Assembly (NCBI GenBank): GCA_036873135.1
Contig: JAPTYO010000059.1
Location: 10,409,066-10,473,065, forward strand
DNA length: 64,000 nucleotides
From: Clarkia xantiana subsp. parviflora
Taxonomy: Eukaryota; Streptophyta; Magnoliopsida; Myrtales; Onagraceae
Direction of reading: 5' to 3'
How positions within the stretch are numbered: position 1 is the stretch's first letter; every line of letters starts with the position of its first letter. Shown here piece after piece: positions 22,111-33,626 of this stretch. The notes under the pieces were generated by a model. It had not been told where the DNA came from. It searched no databases and saw nothing but the letters and a program-made list of their open reading frames with translations. The position numbers were made by a program, and so were the translations under genes.

Positions 22111-23807
22111 ATGGATGCTGCCGCTCGCGTGATTGGACAAGGAATAGAGTTATTAAACTCGTCCAATTACCGGATTTGGAAGTCCTGCATGGAGTCGTAT
22201 CTCGTGAGCGAAGACTTGTGGGATGTCGTTGGAGGCAATGATGCAACCGCCCCGGAGGATACCACCAGAAACGGTGAAGAGATCAAGCGCTGGAAGCAGA
22301 GGAATGCCAAGGCGGAGTTTGCCTTGAAGAGGTCGATATCGTCAGAGGTGTTTGAGAATATTTCACGATGCACCTCTGCCAGTTCGATCTGGAAGACGCT
22401 AGACCAGCTATACAACAAGAAGAACGAGGCGCGGTTACAAATGTTGGAGACGGATCTGGCGAATGCAAAACAGGGTGAGTCTTCGATTTCAAAGTTCTTT
22501 CTAAAGGTGAAGAATTTGTGTTCGGAAATTAATATGCTCAACCCGGAGGAGCCAATTTCGGAGGCGCGGATAAAACGGTCAATTATTACGTCCCGAGTAT
22601 ATACCATTTGTTACGTCGATTCAAGGGTGGGTTCAACAACCATCCTTGGAGGAGTTTGAGAACCTTCTAGCTTCACAAGAGTCGTTGGCTAGACAAATGG
22701 CCTGGGTAAAGCTGGAGGAAGATCAGTGCGCGCTCGTGGCTCAGGTAAAAGAGAATGGCGCCAGGAAAAATGTTGGTGGGAATGCGGAGTCGTCTCGCAG
22801 GAATGACTTCAAGTGTTACCGGTGTGGGAAGCCTGGACATCTAAAGAGAAATTGTCGGACCAGACTGAAGGAGAGTAACATGGTGGAATCTAAGACTTCA
22901 ACCGAAGATGAAGAATGGGCAAAATGTTTTCTTACCAAGACCACTCCCACATGTGCATTCACAGCTCGAAACTTAGGAAAAGAGTGGATTGTCGATTCCG
23001 GTTGTGGTCATCATCTTACTGGAGATGTGAATCAATTTTCGAATATTCGCCGTCATGGAGGAGAAGAAGTCATAGTCACGGCGGATGACACAGTTCACCA
23101 TGTTGAGAAGGAAGGCACTGTTGTGATCAACAGTAGCGATGGAACATCGATCAAGCTCAATAATGTTTACCATGTTCCAGGCATGAAGAGAGATCTCCTT
23201 TCAGTGGCAAATGCTGTCGATTCAGGTATGTACGTTTTATTTGGTCCGAATGAAGTGAAGTTTCTCAGGAATGTTGAGATGATCAAGGCGGACGTAGTTC
23301 ACATCGGAGAGCGAGTAGACGACATGTTCGTGATACCGGCTTCAAGTAAGAAAACTTCTTCAAAGAAGGTTCATGGAAAAAGGGGGAGTTCGAATCCTCG
23401 CGGAGACGTCCATGGAGAAGCCGATGATAAACAAGTAGTGAGGCATGGATCGCGGAAATCGATCATCAAGCCAGTTTGTGATCAGGATAAAAACCGCATC
23501 TGCGCTTATTCTTGCTTCCTTGCAAGTCCGGTAGTTCGCAATAAATCTCTGTCTCAAGATGAAGAGAATGAAGAGTCGGACTTGGAGATGTCTAAGGGAG
23601 ATGAAGCTGTGCTGCCGACGACGGGAAACAAGCGTCGACAAGTTACATTGTCGCTTGCTAAGGGTTCAGTCCTCGATAAAGGAGGAAGTACTTTAAAACC
23701 ACAAGTTTATCAACACAGAAAAGTGCGACAGAAATATCGAGAGCGGCACAGACTGGAGCGCAACATTGATAAGAAGAAACATGAAGGAAAGTCAATGTTG
23801 AGGGGGA
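22111..23807 (+). pseudogene. Copia Gag with knuckle and protease start, one frameshift
   Basis: Starts MDAAARVIGQGIELL, a common opening of plant Copia Gag; the Gag core (SSNYRIWKSCMESYL, ALKRSISSEVFENI) follows. A frame change near 22600 splits it from the second frame (to 23807). That frame has the CCHC knuckle CYRCGKPGHLKRNC (about 22816), the protease active site WIVDSGCGHHLTGD (about 22984) and NVYHVPGMKRDLLSV. Instead of integrase it continues with a charged Lys/Arg/Ser-rich stretch of about 190 residues that I do not recognise. Gag forms the virus-like particle in this family. The element resembles the known class of gag-only terminal-repeat retrotransposons. Confidence 0.8.
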
Positions 23808-23808
23808 G
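23799..23808 (+). other. Polypurine tract of young Copia
   Basis: TGAGGGGGAG directly before the 3' LTR TG. Confidence 0.85.
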
Positions 23809-24245
23809 TGTTAAGATCAACATTGAGTTACCATCATGGTCCAAGAAGAACTCACTATCATGGGCTAGGACTAACTTACTATTATTGGGCCAAGACTTAA
23901 ATATTTGGGCTAAAGGATAGTTGGTCCAAGTTGAAGAATAATCTAGTGATTTAGGCCTTAGCTTATGTATCTAGATAATTCTAGGATTTATGTAATTTCT
24001 AGAGATCTTCTAGTAAGATCTTAGTCTAGAGTTTTCTTAGGCCTAGAGAATTCTATAGCTCCCTATAAACAGGGGTTTAGTCATTTGTAACAAAGCAAGA
24101 AAACCACCACAACTAGATCCACCACCACAAGTTGTAAGAGTCTCCTATCATATTTAGAGTAAGAGAGTTATATATATAAGAGTTCTTCATTAGCTACTAA
24201 GTACGGTCTTGGGCAAGTGCAAATAGGCACTTCGTTATTTTTACA
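23809..24245 (+). repeat. 3' LTR of young Copia element
   Basis: 437 bp, nearly identical to 21601-22037, and followed by the TTATG target copy. Confidence 0.92.
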
Positions 24246-24642
24246 TTATGCACTTGTACCCAGAACTGCACTCTATGGAATTCGATGCTCTCTAGGCTTT
24301 GATCCGCTTCCAAACGTTTTAGACTTAAACATGGCTTTGCACTGCCCAAGGGCCTTGATTAATGACTTTCTTAACATCGTCAGGATTATCAAACTTGAAC
24401 AGAAGTGTATTTTTATTAACTTCTTCAATTCGAATTCCTGAGAATTTTGCCCAGGCTATCTGTAATACCTTCTGAACAGCCAAATTCTTCACTGGTTTAT
24501 CAGCAACAACTCTTCCAACATATGCTATGGTCTGATCATTGTCCACCACCTCCTTTACCAGTCCCAATCGGGTCCCCCCTGGAGTATCGTTATTTTCAGA
24601 GTTAGGTCGGGTATCCATTGCCATGCAGTGATGAACATTCAA
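24246..24642 (-). pseudogene. LINE ORF1, N-terminal half (DUF4283-like)
   Basis: Minus-strand frame 24642-24325 reads as the DUF4283 domain found at the front of plant LINE ORF1 proteins (WAKFSGIRIEEVNKNTLLF, PDDVKKVINQGPW). The open reading continues in a shifted frame to the Copia target site at 24246 (FHRVQFWVQVHN-like), where the other half begins at 21595. Upstream, 24643-24800 is LINE 5' leader with no coding signal. Confidence 0.7.
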
Positions 24643-24829
24643 GGTTGTAACAGTCTGCGCATCAATATCGGAATATAAAGCTAGGGTTAGAACTGCTATT
24701 GCATCAAAAATATTCTAGGGTTTCCTCCAAGCATCAAGTGAGACGAGACACTAGAGGTGAAGGTAACCCTGAGAGTCTCAGTCAGGGCAAGGAATTGTCA
24801 CACTACAAAAAATACCCTATTTACCGGCG

Positions 24830-25375
24830 AAAAATTTAGATTGGCTGGTAAAAGTGGCCGGTAAAAGTGTTTTTTCCGGCGAAGTTAAAATTTTGCCGGT
24901 AAAAAGTTATTAGCGGCGAGATTAATATATTCGCCGGTAAAAGATTACAATTACCGGCCACTAAATTAGTTTCGCCGGTAAAAAGTTTAAGAAAAAAAAT
25001 TAAATTATTATTTTATTACAAAATGCATTAGCGGCGAGATAGTTGGCCGGTAAATGTTTACAATTAGCGGCGACTAAATTAGTTCGCCGGTAAAGCTTAA
25101 GTTTTACGGCAACGTTATTTTAGTCGCCGGGAAAAAAATTAAATTATTACCGGCGAGATAGTTCGCCGGTAAAGCTTAAGTTTTAGCGGCGACGTCATTT
25201 TAGTCGCCGGGAAAAAAATTAAATTAATTAGCGGCGAGATTATTGGCCGGTAAATTCTTACAATTACGGCGACTAAATTAGTTCGCCGGTAAAGCTTAAA
25301 TTTTATCGGTGACATCATTTAATCGCCGGAAAAAAAATTACATTATTAGCGGCGAGATTGTTAGCCCCTAAATAA
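24830..25375. repeat. Left subterminal repeat zone of CACTA element
   Basis: About 550 bp dominated by CCGGTAAA, TTACCGGC and GCGGCGA words in both orientations, at roughly 25-40 bp spacing. Confidence 0.85.
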
Positions 25376-27056
25376 AGCTAAAATTTAAAAGAATTAATAA
25401 TGGGTTTTTATTAAGGATTTCTAAAGATTTTTTTAGAGAAAATCTCTTCTTAATCACTCTAGCTAATATAATTGGGTAGAAAAAATAATTAATCTAGTTA
25501 ATATGAAGTTATGCAAGGTATTTAGAACTCTTTATAAAAATTATTTCATATGGTATAATTTTTACTAAATATATTTATATCTATATTATTAAATCTGGAG
25601 TAGGTTTTTTAATTGTCCATGTTCAAGATTCAAAAAGACTCTTCTTTACCAAAAAAAAAATTCTTACAAAGTTTTTTTTTTTTTTTTTTTTTGTTCTTAC
25701 AGAGTTTGATGCTATTAAATAATTTAGGTTTAGTTTCGTCATTTAACCTCGTCTCCCTCATCTTCCGTTTTTCACTCCAATTTCTTCACCTGAAAGGCTG
25801 AAACTGTATTAATCTCTATCTTTATTTCTCTCCCAAAACTTCCAATTGACCGGGACATTGGATCGAAGAACGGTGTGGCCTCGACGGTGTTACCAATCAC
25901 CACGGCGATGGCGTACGGGAGGTCGCAAAGGCGATGGCGACATCGGCGTCAACCCGCGTCCCTCCTCTGTACCACCTTCTCTATCCACGGCATCGAACCG
26001 CTGCTCGATCTGCAAGCGGTCTAATTACCGAAGTCGCACCCGCTGCTTCATGGGTTTCCTCAATTTCAGTTTTGATTCCCCTTTCGAGCAATGGAGGTAG
26101 CACCCTCTGATTTCCTAGGTTTCATAAATTTCAGTTTCGATTCCTATGTTTACTCATATGCTTCGATTCCTTTGGTGGCTCCAACTGTGGTGGCTACACC
26201 GGCGGGGCTCCGACCTGGTATCATATTGTGCATTTGTAACTTCATTCATTCTCGTTCTTATTAGAGAGTGGTTGCTTCTTTACTGATTCAGACAGTGGTT
26301 ACTAATTCATTTTTCCTTCTATTCGGTTTTACCTCAGTACCAATCTGCCCGCCCAGGCTCGCTCTTTTCTATTTGTCCGACTGCAGCTTACCCTGACTCC
26401 GTGCAGCTCCGCTTGAGGTACGATTGCAATCTGAAACCCTAATTTTATCGAATTACAATTTGAAATCCTAAATATTGGATGTGTTGATTTCATTGTACAA
26501 GACAATTCTCAGTTCTAAAAATTGTTTTATTTAGTTAGGTGCCTAGCTGGCTTAGCTTAAAGACTGAAAATTGATATGAGTTCCAAGTATAGTTTGTTCA
26601 AGCTTTGTGGTGATTAACAAAGCACTTGGATTTACTTGCATCTTTATTTCGAATGTTCATACATTCAATATGCAACTCATTTTTGTTTGCAGATTTGATC
26701 AGAGTTGGCATTTGGTTGCATTACCAAAATTTAACTTAGTTAAATCTTCAAAACCCATAGGCATGACTTATTGAGTGGAAACTTTCATGGTATGCATCAT
26801 TATAAATGTAGCTTCTTCTTCAACTTAGACCTGAATCTTCTATTCAAGTTTGAAATGGTTCGATTATGCAGCACATGAGAGTCTTCAACCAAATGTAATA
26901 AAAAAAACTAGCTAAGGATGTGAAGAGCCTCGATGAATTGGCGACATTCTTTGCTCAGTGGTATTGATCGAATTTTCCCAGTTTAAAGGTATCTATCTCT
27001 GTATCAATCACTATTGTTAGCAAATAACAGCTGTTTTCTGATATTTAACCCAGCTG
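25376..27056. other. CACTA interior, left part, no firm gene
   Basis: An AT-rich stretch with a 21-bp T run (25672-25692), then GC-richer sequence (25850-26450) that looks like a leader/first-exon region: open frame 25846-26100 plus and CCCTAATTTT-type flanks. I cannot assign a product. Confidence 0.4.
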
Positions 27057-27646
27057 TAGAGAAGCTTGTAGTTGTGGGATGTGACGTAGAGAAGCCAAAA
27101 CAAATGCTACATGTCTTATGAAATGCTTCTGTGATTCTATGATGCATTGGTGGTAGTGAAAAAAGAATCTTTGATTTGTGTTGTATTATCATCTTACTTG
27201 TATTTTGTGTTCAGCCTGAACAGATCCTACTACAGGAGGAGCTTTTGTAGGTATGATCTTTACATGCAAAATAATTGCCCCAAGTTATATGTGGACATGT
27301 AGAACTAGTGAGTTTTATGATCTTATACCATATTTTGTTATGGGAATATTAATCACTGATGTTTTTGTTTATGGATTCTTTTTATTTTGTTCAGATCAAG
27401 TTTAGTGAATTTGTTAGTAGAACAATTGGGGAGAAAGGTGTTGTTGGTAGACACATTGGGGAGAAAGATGTGCATCTGTAAGTAAATTTTATTATTGAAT
27501 GATTTCCTCATTCTTTTCTTTGTCCACAACAATGTTTTTATCTAACACTTGCTTTAAGTTAATATTTAGTTTGTTATGCTTTTAGAGTGGTTTGTAAGAA
27601 CAGATTTTGCGGCAAAGAGAAAGAAGCACTTCGTGAGGAAATGTAG
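27057..27646 (+). pseudogene. Exon-like pieces captured in CACTA element
   Basis: Three pieces read like exons of an unidentified host gene. Around 27057-27120 a frame gives VEKLVVVGCDVEKPKQMLHVL and then a stop. 27395-27477 follows a TTGTTCAG acceptor and ends at a GTAAGT donor. 27586-27646 follows a pyrimidine-rich TTTTAG acceptor and ends at TAG. The last two join in phase across a 108-bp intron and would encode FSEFVSRTIGEKG...KDVHL followed by VVCKNRFCGKEKEALREEM. I do not recognise the protein, and no complete gene model could be built, so this is either a captured gene fragment or chance. The plus strand is inferred from the splice sites. Confidence 0.35.
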
Positions 27647-27859
27647 TGAGAAGTTCTTGAAGTGAAACAACAATTAATCTATGTGTATATGATCTGGTTT
27701 GGATCTTGTCTGTTGGCTTATGCTTTGTAATTTTCATCGAGGATACTAAGTACGATGATTTCTGTGTAAATTGATATACTAGTTATTGAAATACATCTTT
27801 TATCATAATTCATTTGTTATTATTAGCGTTTCTTTTCTTTTTTTTTTTTTTTTTGTGTC

Positions 27860-28390
27860 GAATATAACTTTTATCGGCGAACTATCTAGCCGGTAAAAAA
27901 CTGTTCTTTTTGCCGGCAAAAACACCCGCCGATAATAATGATTTAACCGGCGAATATTATTGCCGGTAAAAGTCGCTCTTTTTGCTGGCCAAACTTCTCG
28001 CCGGTAAAAATAGATTTACCGGCGAATATTGTTGCCGGTAAAAGTAGTTTTTTTTTTCTGGCCAAATTTTTCACCGGTAAAAACAGATTTACCGGCGAAT
28101 ATTCTTACCGGTAAAAGTCTATGTTTTTTACTGGTGAGCTAAAATTATTTTTACCGACGAAGCTTTTCGTCGGCAATATCTATTATTTTATTACTTTTTT
28201 GTAAGTTTTTTACCGGTGATGTATCTCGCCGGTAAAAGATAAAATCTTTACCGGCCATCTCTATCTCGCTGGTAAAACATTTACCGGCGGCGCTTTACCG
28301 GCGAAGGTGATCGACGAAAAATTTCGCCGGCATGACTTTTACCGGCGAAAAAAAAGGCTTTTACCGGCCACTAACACTTGCCGGTAAATG
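27860..28390. repeat. Right subterminal repeat zone of CACTA element
   Basis: Mirror of the left zone, with dense CCGGTAAAA and TTACCGGCGAA motifs in both orientations up to the terminal inverted repeat. Confidence 0.85.
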
Positions 28391-28407
28391 GGGTATTTCT
28401 TGTAGTG

Positions 28408-28503
28408 TCAACAGGAACGCGACAAAGGAATCAAAAGTTTACCAGAGGTAATCTTGAAGAGGAATCTCCCACAGGCCGCCGCAATTACTCACAGCCGCCA
28501 GAG
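28408..28503 (-). other. LINE 5' leader block
   Basis: 96 bp of LINE leader left between the CACTA element and the Copia composite. No coding signal. Confidence 0.5.
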
Positions 28504-28822
28504 TGTTGGTGTTTGAATATGTATATATGTGTATGCGGGCGGTGGAGAGGAATATGAGAGACTTGTTGTATGTCTACTCAACTTGTTGCATTCTCATTCA
28601 TCTCATCTCCTATTTATAGGTTCATATGGGTGCTTCTAGTTACTTGATCTTCTAGTGACTTCATACTCTAGTAAGTTCATTTTCTAGAGACTTCATGAGA
28701 CTCCTACCTAGAGAGACTTCTACACACTTAGACTATTCTACACACTCTCATAATTAGTTAGACTCCTTTAGACTCTCATAGAGATATTTCTAGATAATAA
28801 TCAAGTTTAATTATTTCCAACA
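28504..28822 (-). repeat. Left LTR of Copia composite (minus orientation)
   Basis: 319 bp, TGTTGGTGTTTG...TATTTCCAACA on the plus strand. The inverted purine tract ATTCCCCCCTTAAAC follows at 28823, showing that its U3 side faces inward and its U5 end is outermost. Confidence 0.85.
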
Positions 28823-29478
28823 ATTCCCCCCTTAAACTTGATTCTTCTGATGTCATCTGTACGAAGTTCACGATCACTTCTCCTTGTGACTCGTCCTTCC
28901 TTATGCTTCTTTGTATAATCACTCGTGTATGCTTTGTGGTCTTTTCGAGCTTGTCTTTGTTGACAACTCGTACTCCATCTCTGTCTTCGCACTCTACGAT
29001 CATTGAATCTTCCATGCGATGTCGTCTTTTTCTTTCTCCACATCGTCTTTTTTACTTCACATCCTGCAGAGAGACATAGATTACCATACAATTCTTCATC
29101 ATCATTCACTTCAACGACTTGCGCGGAATTGTATACGTCTTGGATCCGTCTCGTCCGTAGCACTGGCGATTCACTCGAGTCGTCTTCTTCTTCATGAGTA
29201 TCAACTTGTGGGGGTGATAATGGTTCTTGAACTTCAACACGTCGGGCTTCTTTTCTTTTCGGCTCTTCAACTTCAATAACCTGTTTTGGTTTGTCATTAT
29301 TCATCTCCCAGCTCCATGCTTGTTCTTCGTCGAACTCGACATCTCTTGAGATCACAACCCTCTTTGTGATGGGATTGTATAACTTGTAGCCGCTAGTATT
29401 CTCGTCATATCCAAGCATAACGCACTTCTGGTTCTGTTGCAATTTTGCGTATGACACAAAGATGCTCGACACGAAGAT
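28823..29478 (-). pseudogene. Minus-strand Copia pol remnant with large internal deletion
   Basis: Reading leftward from the inverted primer site, the frame enters directly into the integrase-RT linker (KCVMLGYDENTSGYKLYN, ITKRVVISRDVEFDEE; about 29420-29330), with an acidic PQVDTHEEEDDSSESP stretch and LYGNLCL. This is the same region as 31725-32075 of the plus half. After LYGNLCL it jumps to a decayed RNase H end (GEVIVNFVQMTSEE, about 28880) and the purine tract. Gag, protease, most of integrase, RT and most of RNase H are missing. It is a non-functional arm of the composite. Confidence 0.75.
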
Positions 29479-29548
29479 GCTCTGATACCACTCCACCGCC
29501 CGCATACACATATATACATATTCAAACACCAACAAGTGGTATCAGAGC
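29479..29548. other. Central inverted junction: primer site - 44 bp LTR end - primer site
   Basis: GCTCTGATACCA (29479-29490, an inverted primer-binding site) abuts 44 bp of LTR end (29491-29534, ...CAAACACCAACA). Two bases later comes the plus-oriented TGGTATCAGAGC (29537-29548). The 44 bp equals the outer 44 bp of the left LTR, reverse-complemented. Confidence 0.85.
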
Positions 29549-29565
29549 AAGGTTCAAAAATCACG

Positions 29566-32500
29566 ATGGCAACGACAAGCATGCAAGTGCCAAGATTGAC
29601 GAAGGACAACTACGATAGGTGGTGTATCCAAATGAAGTCCCTATTGGGATCGCTTGACGTGTGGGAGCTCGTGGAGACCGAGTTCGAGGAACGCGAAGTG
29701 ACGGCGAAAATGTCAAAAGAAGAGAAGGAAGAATTGAAGGAGCAACGGAAGAAGGAGAAGAAGGCTTTGTTCACAATATATCAAGGTCTTGATGAAGCCA
29801 CGTTTGAGATAGTCGCTCCGGCCAAGACATCTTACGAAGCTTGGGTTATACTCCAAAAGGCGTACGGTGGCGTCGAAAAGGTAAAGAAAATTCGCCTACA
29901 AGCTCTTCGTGCTCAATTTGAATCCCTCCATCAAGAAAGCTCGGAATCTATCTCCGACTACTTCACGAGGGTCATTTCAATCGCGCATCAAATGCGAAGA
30001 AATGGAGAAACTTTAGAAGATGTTCGTGTCATAGAGAAGATTTTGAGATCTCTCGATCCAAAGTTCGATCTTGTTGCCGTGGCGATTGAAGAATCCAAGG
30101 ATTTAGAAGAGATGTCCGTGGAGCAGCTCATGGGTTCTCTACAAGCCCATGAACAACGACTTATGAAGCGAGGAGAAGGAAAATCCTTGGAGCAGGCATT
30201 ACAAGCGAAGTTGACGCTAAAAAATGACGGATCACGAGGCGGCTTTCAAAGAGGAAGATTCACAACACGGAGAGGAAGAGGTGGTCGAACAACAACCACC
30301 AACGAACCCGTTGATGGAGAATCAGGTGGACAAGGAGCAGGTCGAGGTCGCGGTCGTGGTCGTGGTCGTGGTCGCGGACGAGCCCAAGGTGGATGGAGAA
30401 ATAACAAACCAGGAGTTCAATGCTATGTGTGCAAGAAATACGGTCATTATGCGGCAGGATGTTGGTACAACAATGACATTGATGGAGAAAATGCGAACTT
30501 CGCGGAGAAGATCGACGACAATAGAGTTCTTTTGATGGCATACAATCAAGTGGATGAGATGGAATCCACAACATGGTTCGTCGACATGGGAGCTTCCAAT
30601 CACATGTGCGGAAGAAATGAGTTTTTTGCGGAGCTCGATGAAAGACATGGTGGGCACATCACCTTTGGCGATCTTACCCAATGCCAAATTAAAGGGAAAG
30701 GTAAAGTTCTCTTTGAACTCAAGAACGAACGACAATTATGCATCGCCAATGTCTATTTTGTTCCCGACATGAAGAACAATATTTTAAGTGTCGGACAATT
30801 GCTGGAGAAGGGATACGACGTCCGGATCAAGGAGAATACACTTACCATCCGTGATAATAATAACAATGTTATCACGAATGTAGCCATGACGAAGAACCGA
30901 ATGTTCCCGTTGGAGTTAAAGATCAATGAGAAGAATTGCTTGAAGGTGACAAGCATAGACAACTCGATTCTTTGGCATCTCCGGTATGGTCATCTGAATT
31001 TCAAGGCGCTAAAGTTGATGGAGAAGAAAAACATGGTACAAGGTTTGCCCAAGATCAATCATCCTAACGGCGTGTGCGAAACTTGTATCATCGGAAAGCA
31101 ACAAAGAAACCCGTTCAAGAAGTATCCGTCAAAGAGAGCAGCTGGTTGTCTCGACTTAGTCCACTCCGACGTGTGCGGACCGATCAAGCCCATGTCTATT
31201 GGCGGAAATAGGTATTTCTTGACCTTCACCGATGATTATAGTGGCAAGACTTGGATTTATATGATGAAGGAGAAGAGCGAAGTCTTGACGAAGTTCAAGG
31301 AGTTTAAAAGCATGGTCGAGAAGCAAAGCGGTCGTCATTTGAAGTGTCTGCGAACCGACAGAGGAGGCGAGTATACTTTGCGTGAGTTTGACAAGTTTTG
31401 CAAAGAGAATGGCATCGTGCATCAGCTAACCATGCCGCAAACCCCACAACAAAATGGAGTCTCCGAGAGGAAGAACCGGACGATCTTGAATTTAGTTCGG
31501 TGCATGTTGAAGGAGAGAAATGTCCCAAAAGAATTGGGGAGACGCTGTTGCTACTGCAGTTTATTTGCTCAACAGATTTCCGACCAAGCGGATTGGAGAT
31601 ATGACACCGGAGGAGGCATGTAGCAAGAGGAAGCCCTGCATTGATCATCTTCGAGTTTTCAGATGCATTGCATATGCAAAAGTACAAGAAGAAAAGCGGA
31701 CGAAGCTCGAGAACAAAAGTATGAAGTGTGTCATGCTCGGCTACGGAGAGAACTCTAACGGCTACAAGTTATACAATCCAGTCACAAAAAGGGTTGTAAT
31801 GTCGCGGGACGTCAAGTTTGATGAGGAGCGAGTATGGAATTGGGAAAACAACAACCAGCAAAAGGAGATCTTAGATGCGGAGGAGTCGGAGCAAGAGAGT
31901 TTCCGAAATGAAGTTCTGGAGCCAACTTCACCCGCAAATGCTGGAGCCCAATCCGAAGGAGAAAGCTCAAGTGAATCACCCGTGAGAAAGACAAGGCGAA
32001 TGCGAGACATATATAACTCTACAGAGGAAGTTGATGTAAATGATGAAGAACTATATGGTAACCTTTGTCTCTTCGCAGGATATGATCCATTAACATTTGA
32101 GGAAGCCTCCAAGGAGACTAAATGGAAGAAGGCGATGGAAGAAGAAATCAGATCCATTCAGAAGAACAAGACTTGGGAGCTTACTTCACTCCCTCGAGGT
32201 CATGATGCCATCGGAGTCAAGTGGGTGTACAAGACGAAGACAAAAGCAAATGGAGAAGTAGAGAAATACAAAGCAAGGCTTGTCGTGAAGGGATACAAGC
32301 AAAAGTTCGGGATCGACTATGAAGAAGTCTTTGCACCGGTGGCCCGGCTAGAGACGGTAAGATTACTCATTTCACTTGCCGCTCAAAAGAAGTGGAGGAT
32401 ATTCCAAATGGATGTGAAGTCAGCATTCCTGAACGGGAATCTTGAAGAGGAGGTATACGTGGAACAACCGCCGGGGTTCATTGTCAAAGGCCAAGAAGAC

Positions 32501-32776
32501 AAGGTGTATCGACTGAGAAGGGCACTTTACGGGCTAAAACAAGCTCCAAGAGCGTGGAATTCCAGAATTGATGACTACTTTATTCAAAGTGGTTTTAGTC
32601 GGTGCCCGTACGAACATGCTCTTTACTCAAAGACTAACCCCCGTGGAGATGTTTTGATTGTGTGTTTGTACGTAGATGATTTGGTGTTCACCGGCAACAA
32701 TCCCGCCATGATTCAAGAGTTCAAGCAATCCATGGAGAAGGAGTTCGAGATGACCGACTTGGGCCTTATGGCCTAA
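29566..32776 (+). pseudogene. Copia gag-protease-integrase-RT (frameshift and stop)
   Basis: Starts at ATG 29566 (MATTSMQVPRLTKDNYDRW). It carries the UBN2-type Gag, a Gly/Arg-rich run, and the CCHC knuckle CYVCKKYGHYAAGC (about 30421). The protease reads WFVDMGASNHMCG: the usual D-S/T-G is D-M-G, so it is probably inactive. Integrase has its zinc region (HLRYGHLN...CETCIIGK) and a D,D,E core (HSDVCGP, RTDRGGEY, NGVSERKNRT). A frameshift near 31545 ends this frame at 31623 and moves coding into 31520-32776, which holds the linker and RT ([34 protein letters not shown], catalytic YVDD at about 32670). A TAA at 32774-32776 interrupts it just after DLGLMA. Confidence 0.88.
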
Positions 32777-33577
32777 TTCATCGGCATTGAAGTCCAGCAA
32801 GGAGAAGATGGGATATTCGTCTCTCAAAAGAAGTACGCACGAGAGATTTTGAAGAAGTTCTCAATGGAAGATTGTCAACCGTTCGACACCCCCGTCGAGT
32901 GTGGAGTACGATTTATAAAAGAAGGAGAAGGAGATTTAGTGAATCCGACTCACTACAAGAGCCTCGTCGGATGCCTACGCTACCTGACGTGTACTCGACC
33001 TGACATACTCTTTGGAGTCGGTTTGGTGAGTCGATACATGGAGACTCCGAAAACCTCTCACATGAAGGCAGCTAAGCGGATCCTCAAGTACGTGAAGGGA
33101 ACACTCGATTATGGATTGTTCTATTCATCAAAAGAAGACGTGGAGCTTGTCGGATTTTGCGATAGTGACTGGGCTGGATGCTACGACGATCGGAAAAGCA
33201 CAACCGGGTTTGTCTTCTACCTTGGAGGTACGGCATTTACTTGGTCATCAAAGAAACAATCAATTGTTGCATTATCTACTTGTGAAGCAGAATATGTAGC
33301 TGCATCATCATGTGTATGCCATGCTATATGGCTAAGGAGATTATTGGAGGAGCTCAAGGTGAAACAAGAAGGCCCAACCAAGATCCATGTCGATAACAAG
33401 TCCGCTATTGCCCTAGCCAAGAATCCGGTTCATCATGAGAGGTCCAAGCACATCGACACTCGGTTCCATTCCATTCGAGAACACGTCAAGGCCAAGGAAG
33501 TGGAGCTCATTCATGTGAAGACCAATGATCAAGTTGCCGATATTCTTACAAAGGCTCTCAAGACCGACATCTTTTAG
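32777..33577 (+). pseudogene. Copia RT tail and RNase H
   Basis: Continues in frame after the TAA at 32776 with FIGIEV and SQKKYAREILKKF, then CTRPDILFGVGLVSRYM, the RNase H motifs FCDSDWAGC and DRKSTTGFVFYLGG, STCEAEYVAASS, HVDNKSAIALAKNPV and HIDTRFHSIREHV. It ends with VADILTKALKTDIF at TAG 33577. All RNase H blocks are present, so decay here is light: one stop and one upstream frameshift. In the family this domain degrades the RNA template. Confidence 0.85.
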
Positions 33578-33626
33578 CACTTACGGAAAATGCTCGGCAT
33601 CACCAAAATAGGAGAAACAAGTTTAA

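Larger units (their letters stand above)
21601..24245 (+). mobile_element. Young non-autonomous Copia element (gag/protease only)
   Basis: It has 437-bp LTRs at 21601-22037 and 23809-24245, TSD TTATG on both sides (21596-21600 and 24246-24250), primer site TGGTATCAGAGCC at 22038 and purine tract TGAGGGGGAG before the 3' LTR. The internal region is only 1.77 kb: Gag, knuckle, the protease start and a novel basic tail, with no integrase, RT or RNase H. I found only two LTR differences by eye (near the LTR start), so the insertion is recent. It sits inside LINE ORF1. It would need proteins from a full-length relative to move. Confidence 0.92.
24801..28407. mobile_element. Non-autonomous CACTA (En/Spm-type) transposon
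   Basis: The ends are CACTACAAAAAATACCC at 24801 and its inverse GGGTATTTCTTGTAGTG ending at 28407, flanked by the 3-bp duplication TCA (24798-24800 and 28408-28410). Both subterminal zones are packed with inverted and direct copies of CCGGTAAA/TTACCGGCGA motifs, the usual transposase-binding layout of CACTA elements. No transposase ORF is present, so mobility would need a helper. The 3.6-kb body holds exon-like sequence (see 27057-27646). It is inserted in the LINE 5' leader. Confidence 0.93.

Noticed and set aside
25846..26100. 84-codon frame in the CACTA interior as an independent gene
   Set aside because: Could be a captured first exon, but no motif or matching downstream exon phase was found, so not called as a gene.
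30224..30535. Val-rich frame overlapping the Copia gag knuckle region
   Set aside because: Out-of-frame shadow of the Gly/Arg-rich coding repeat.
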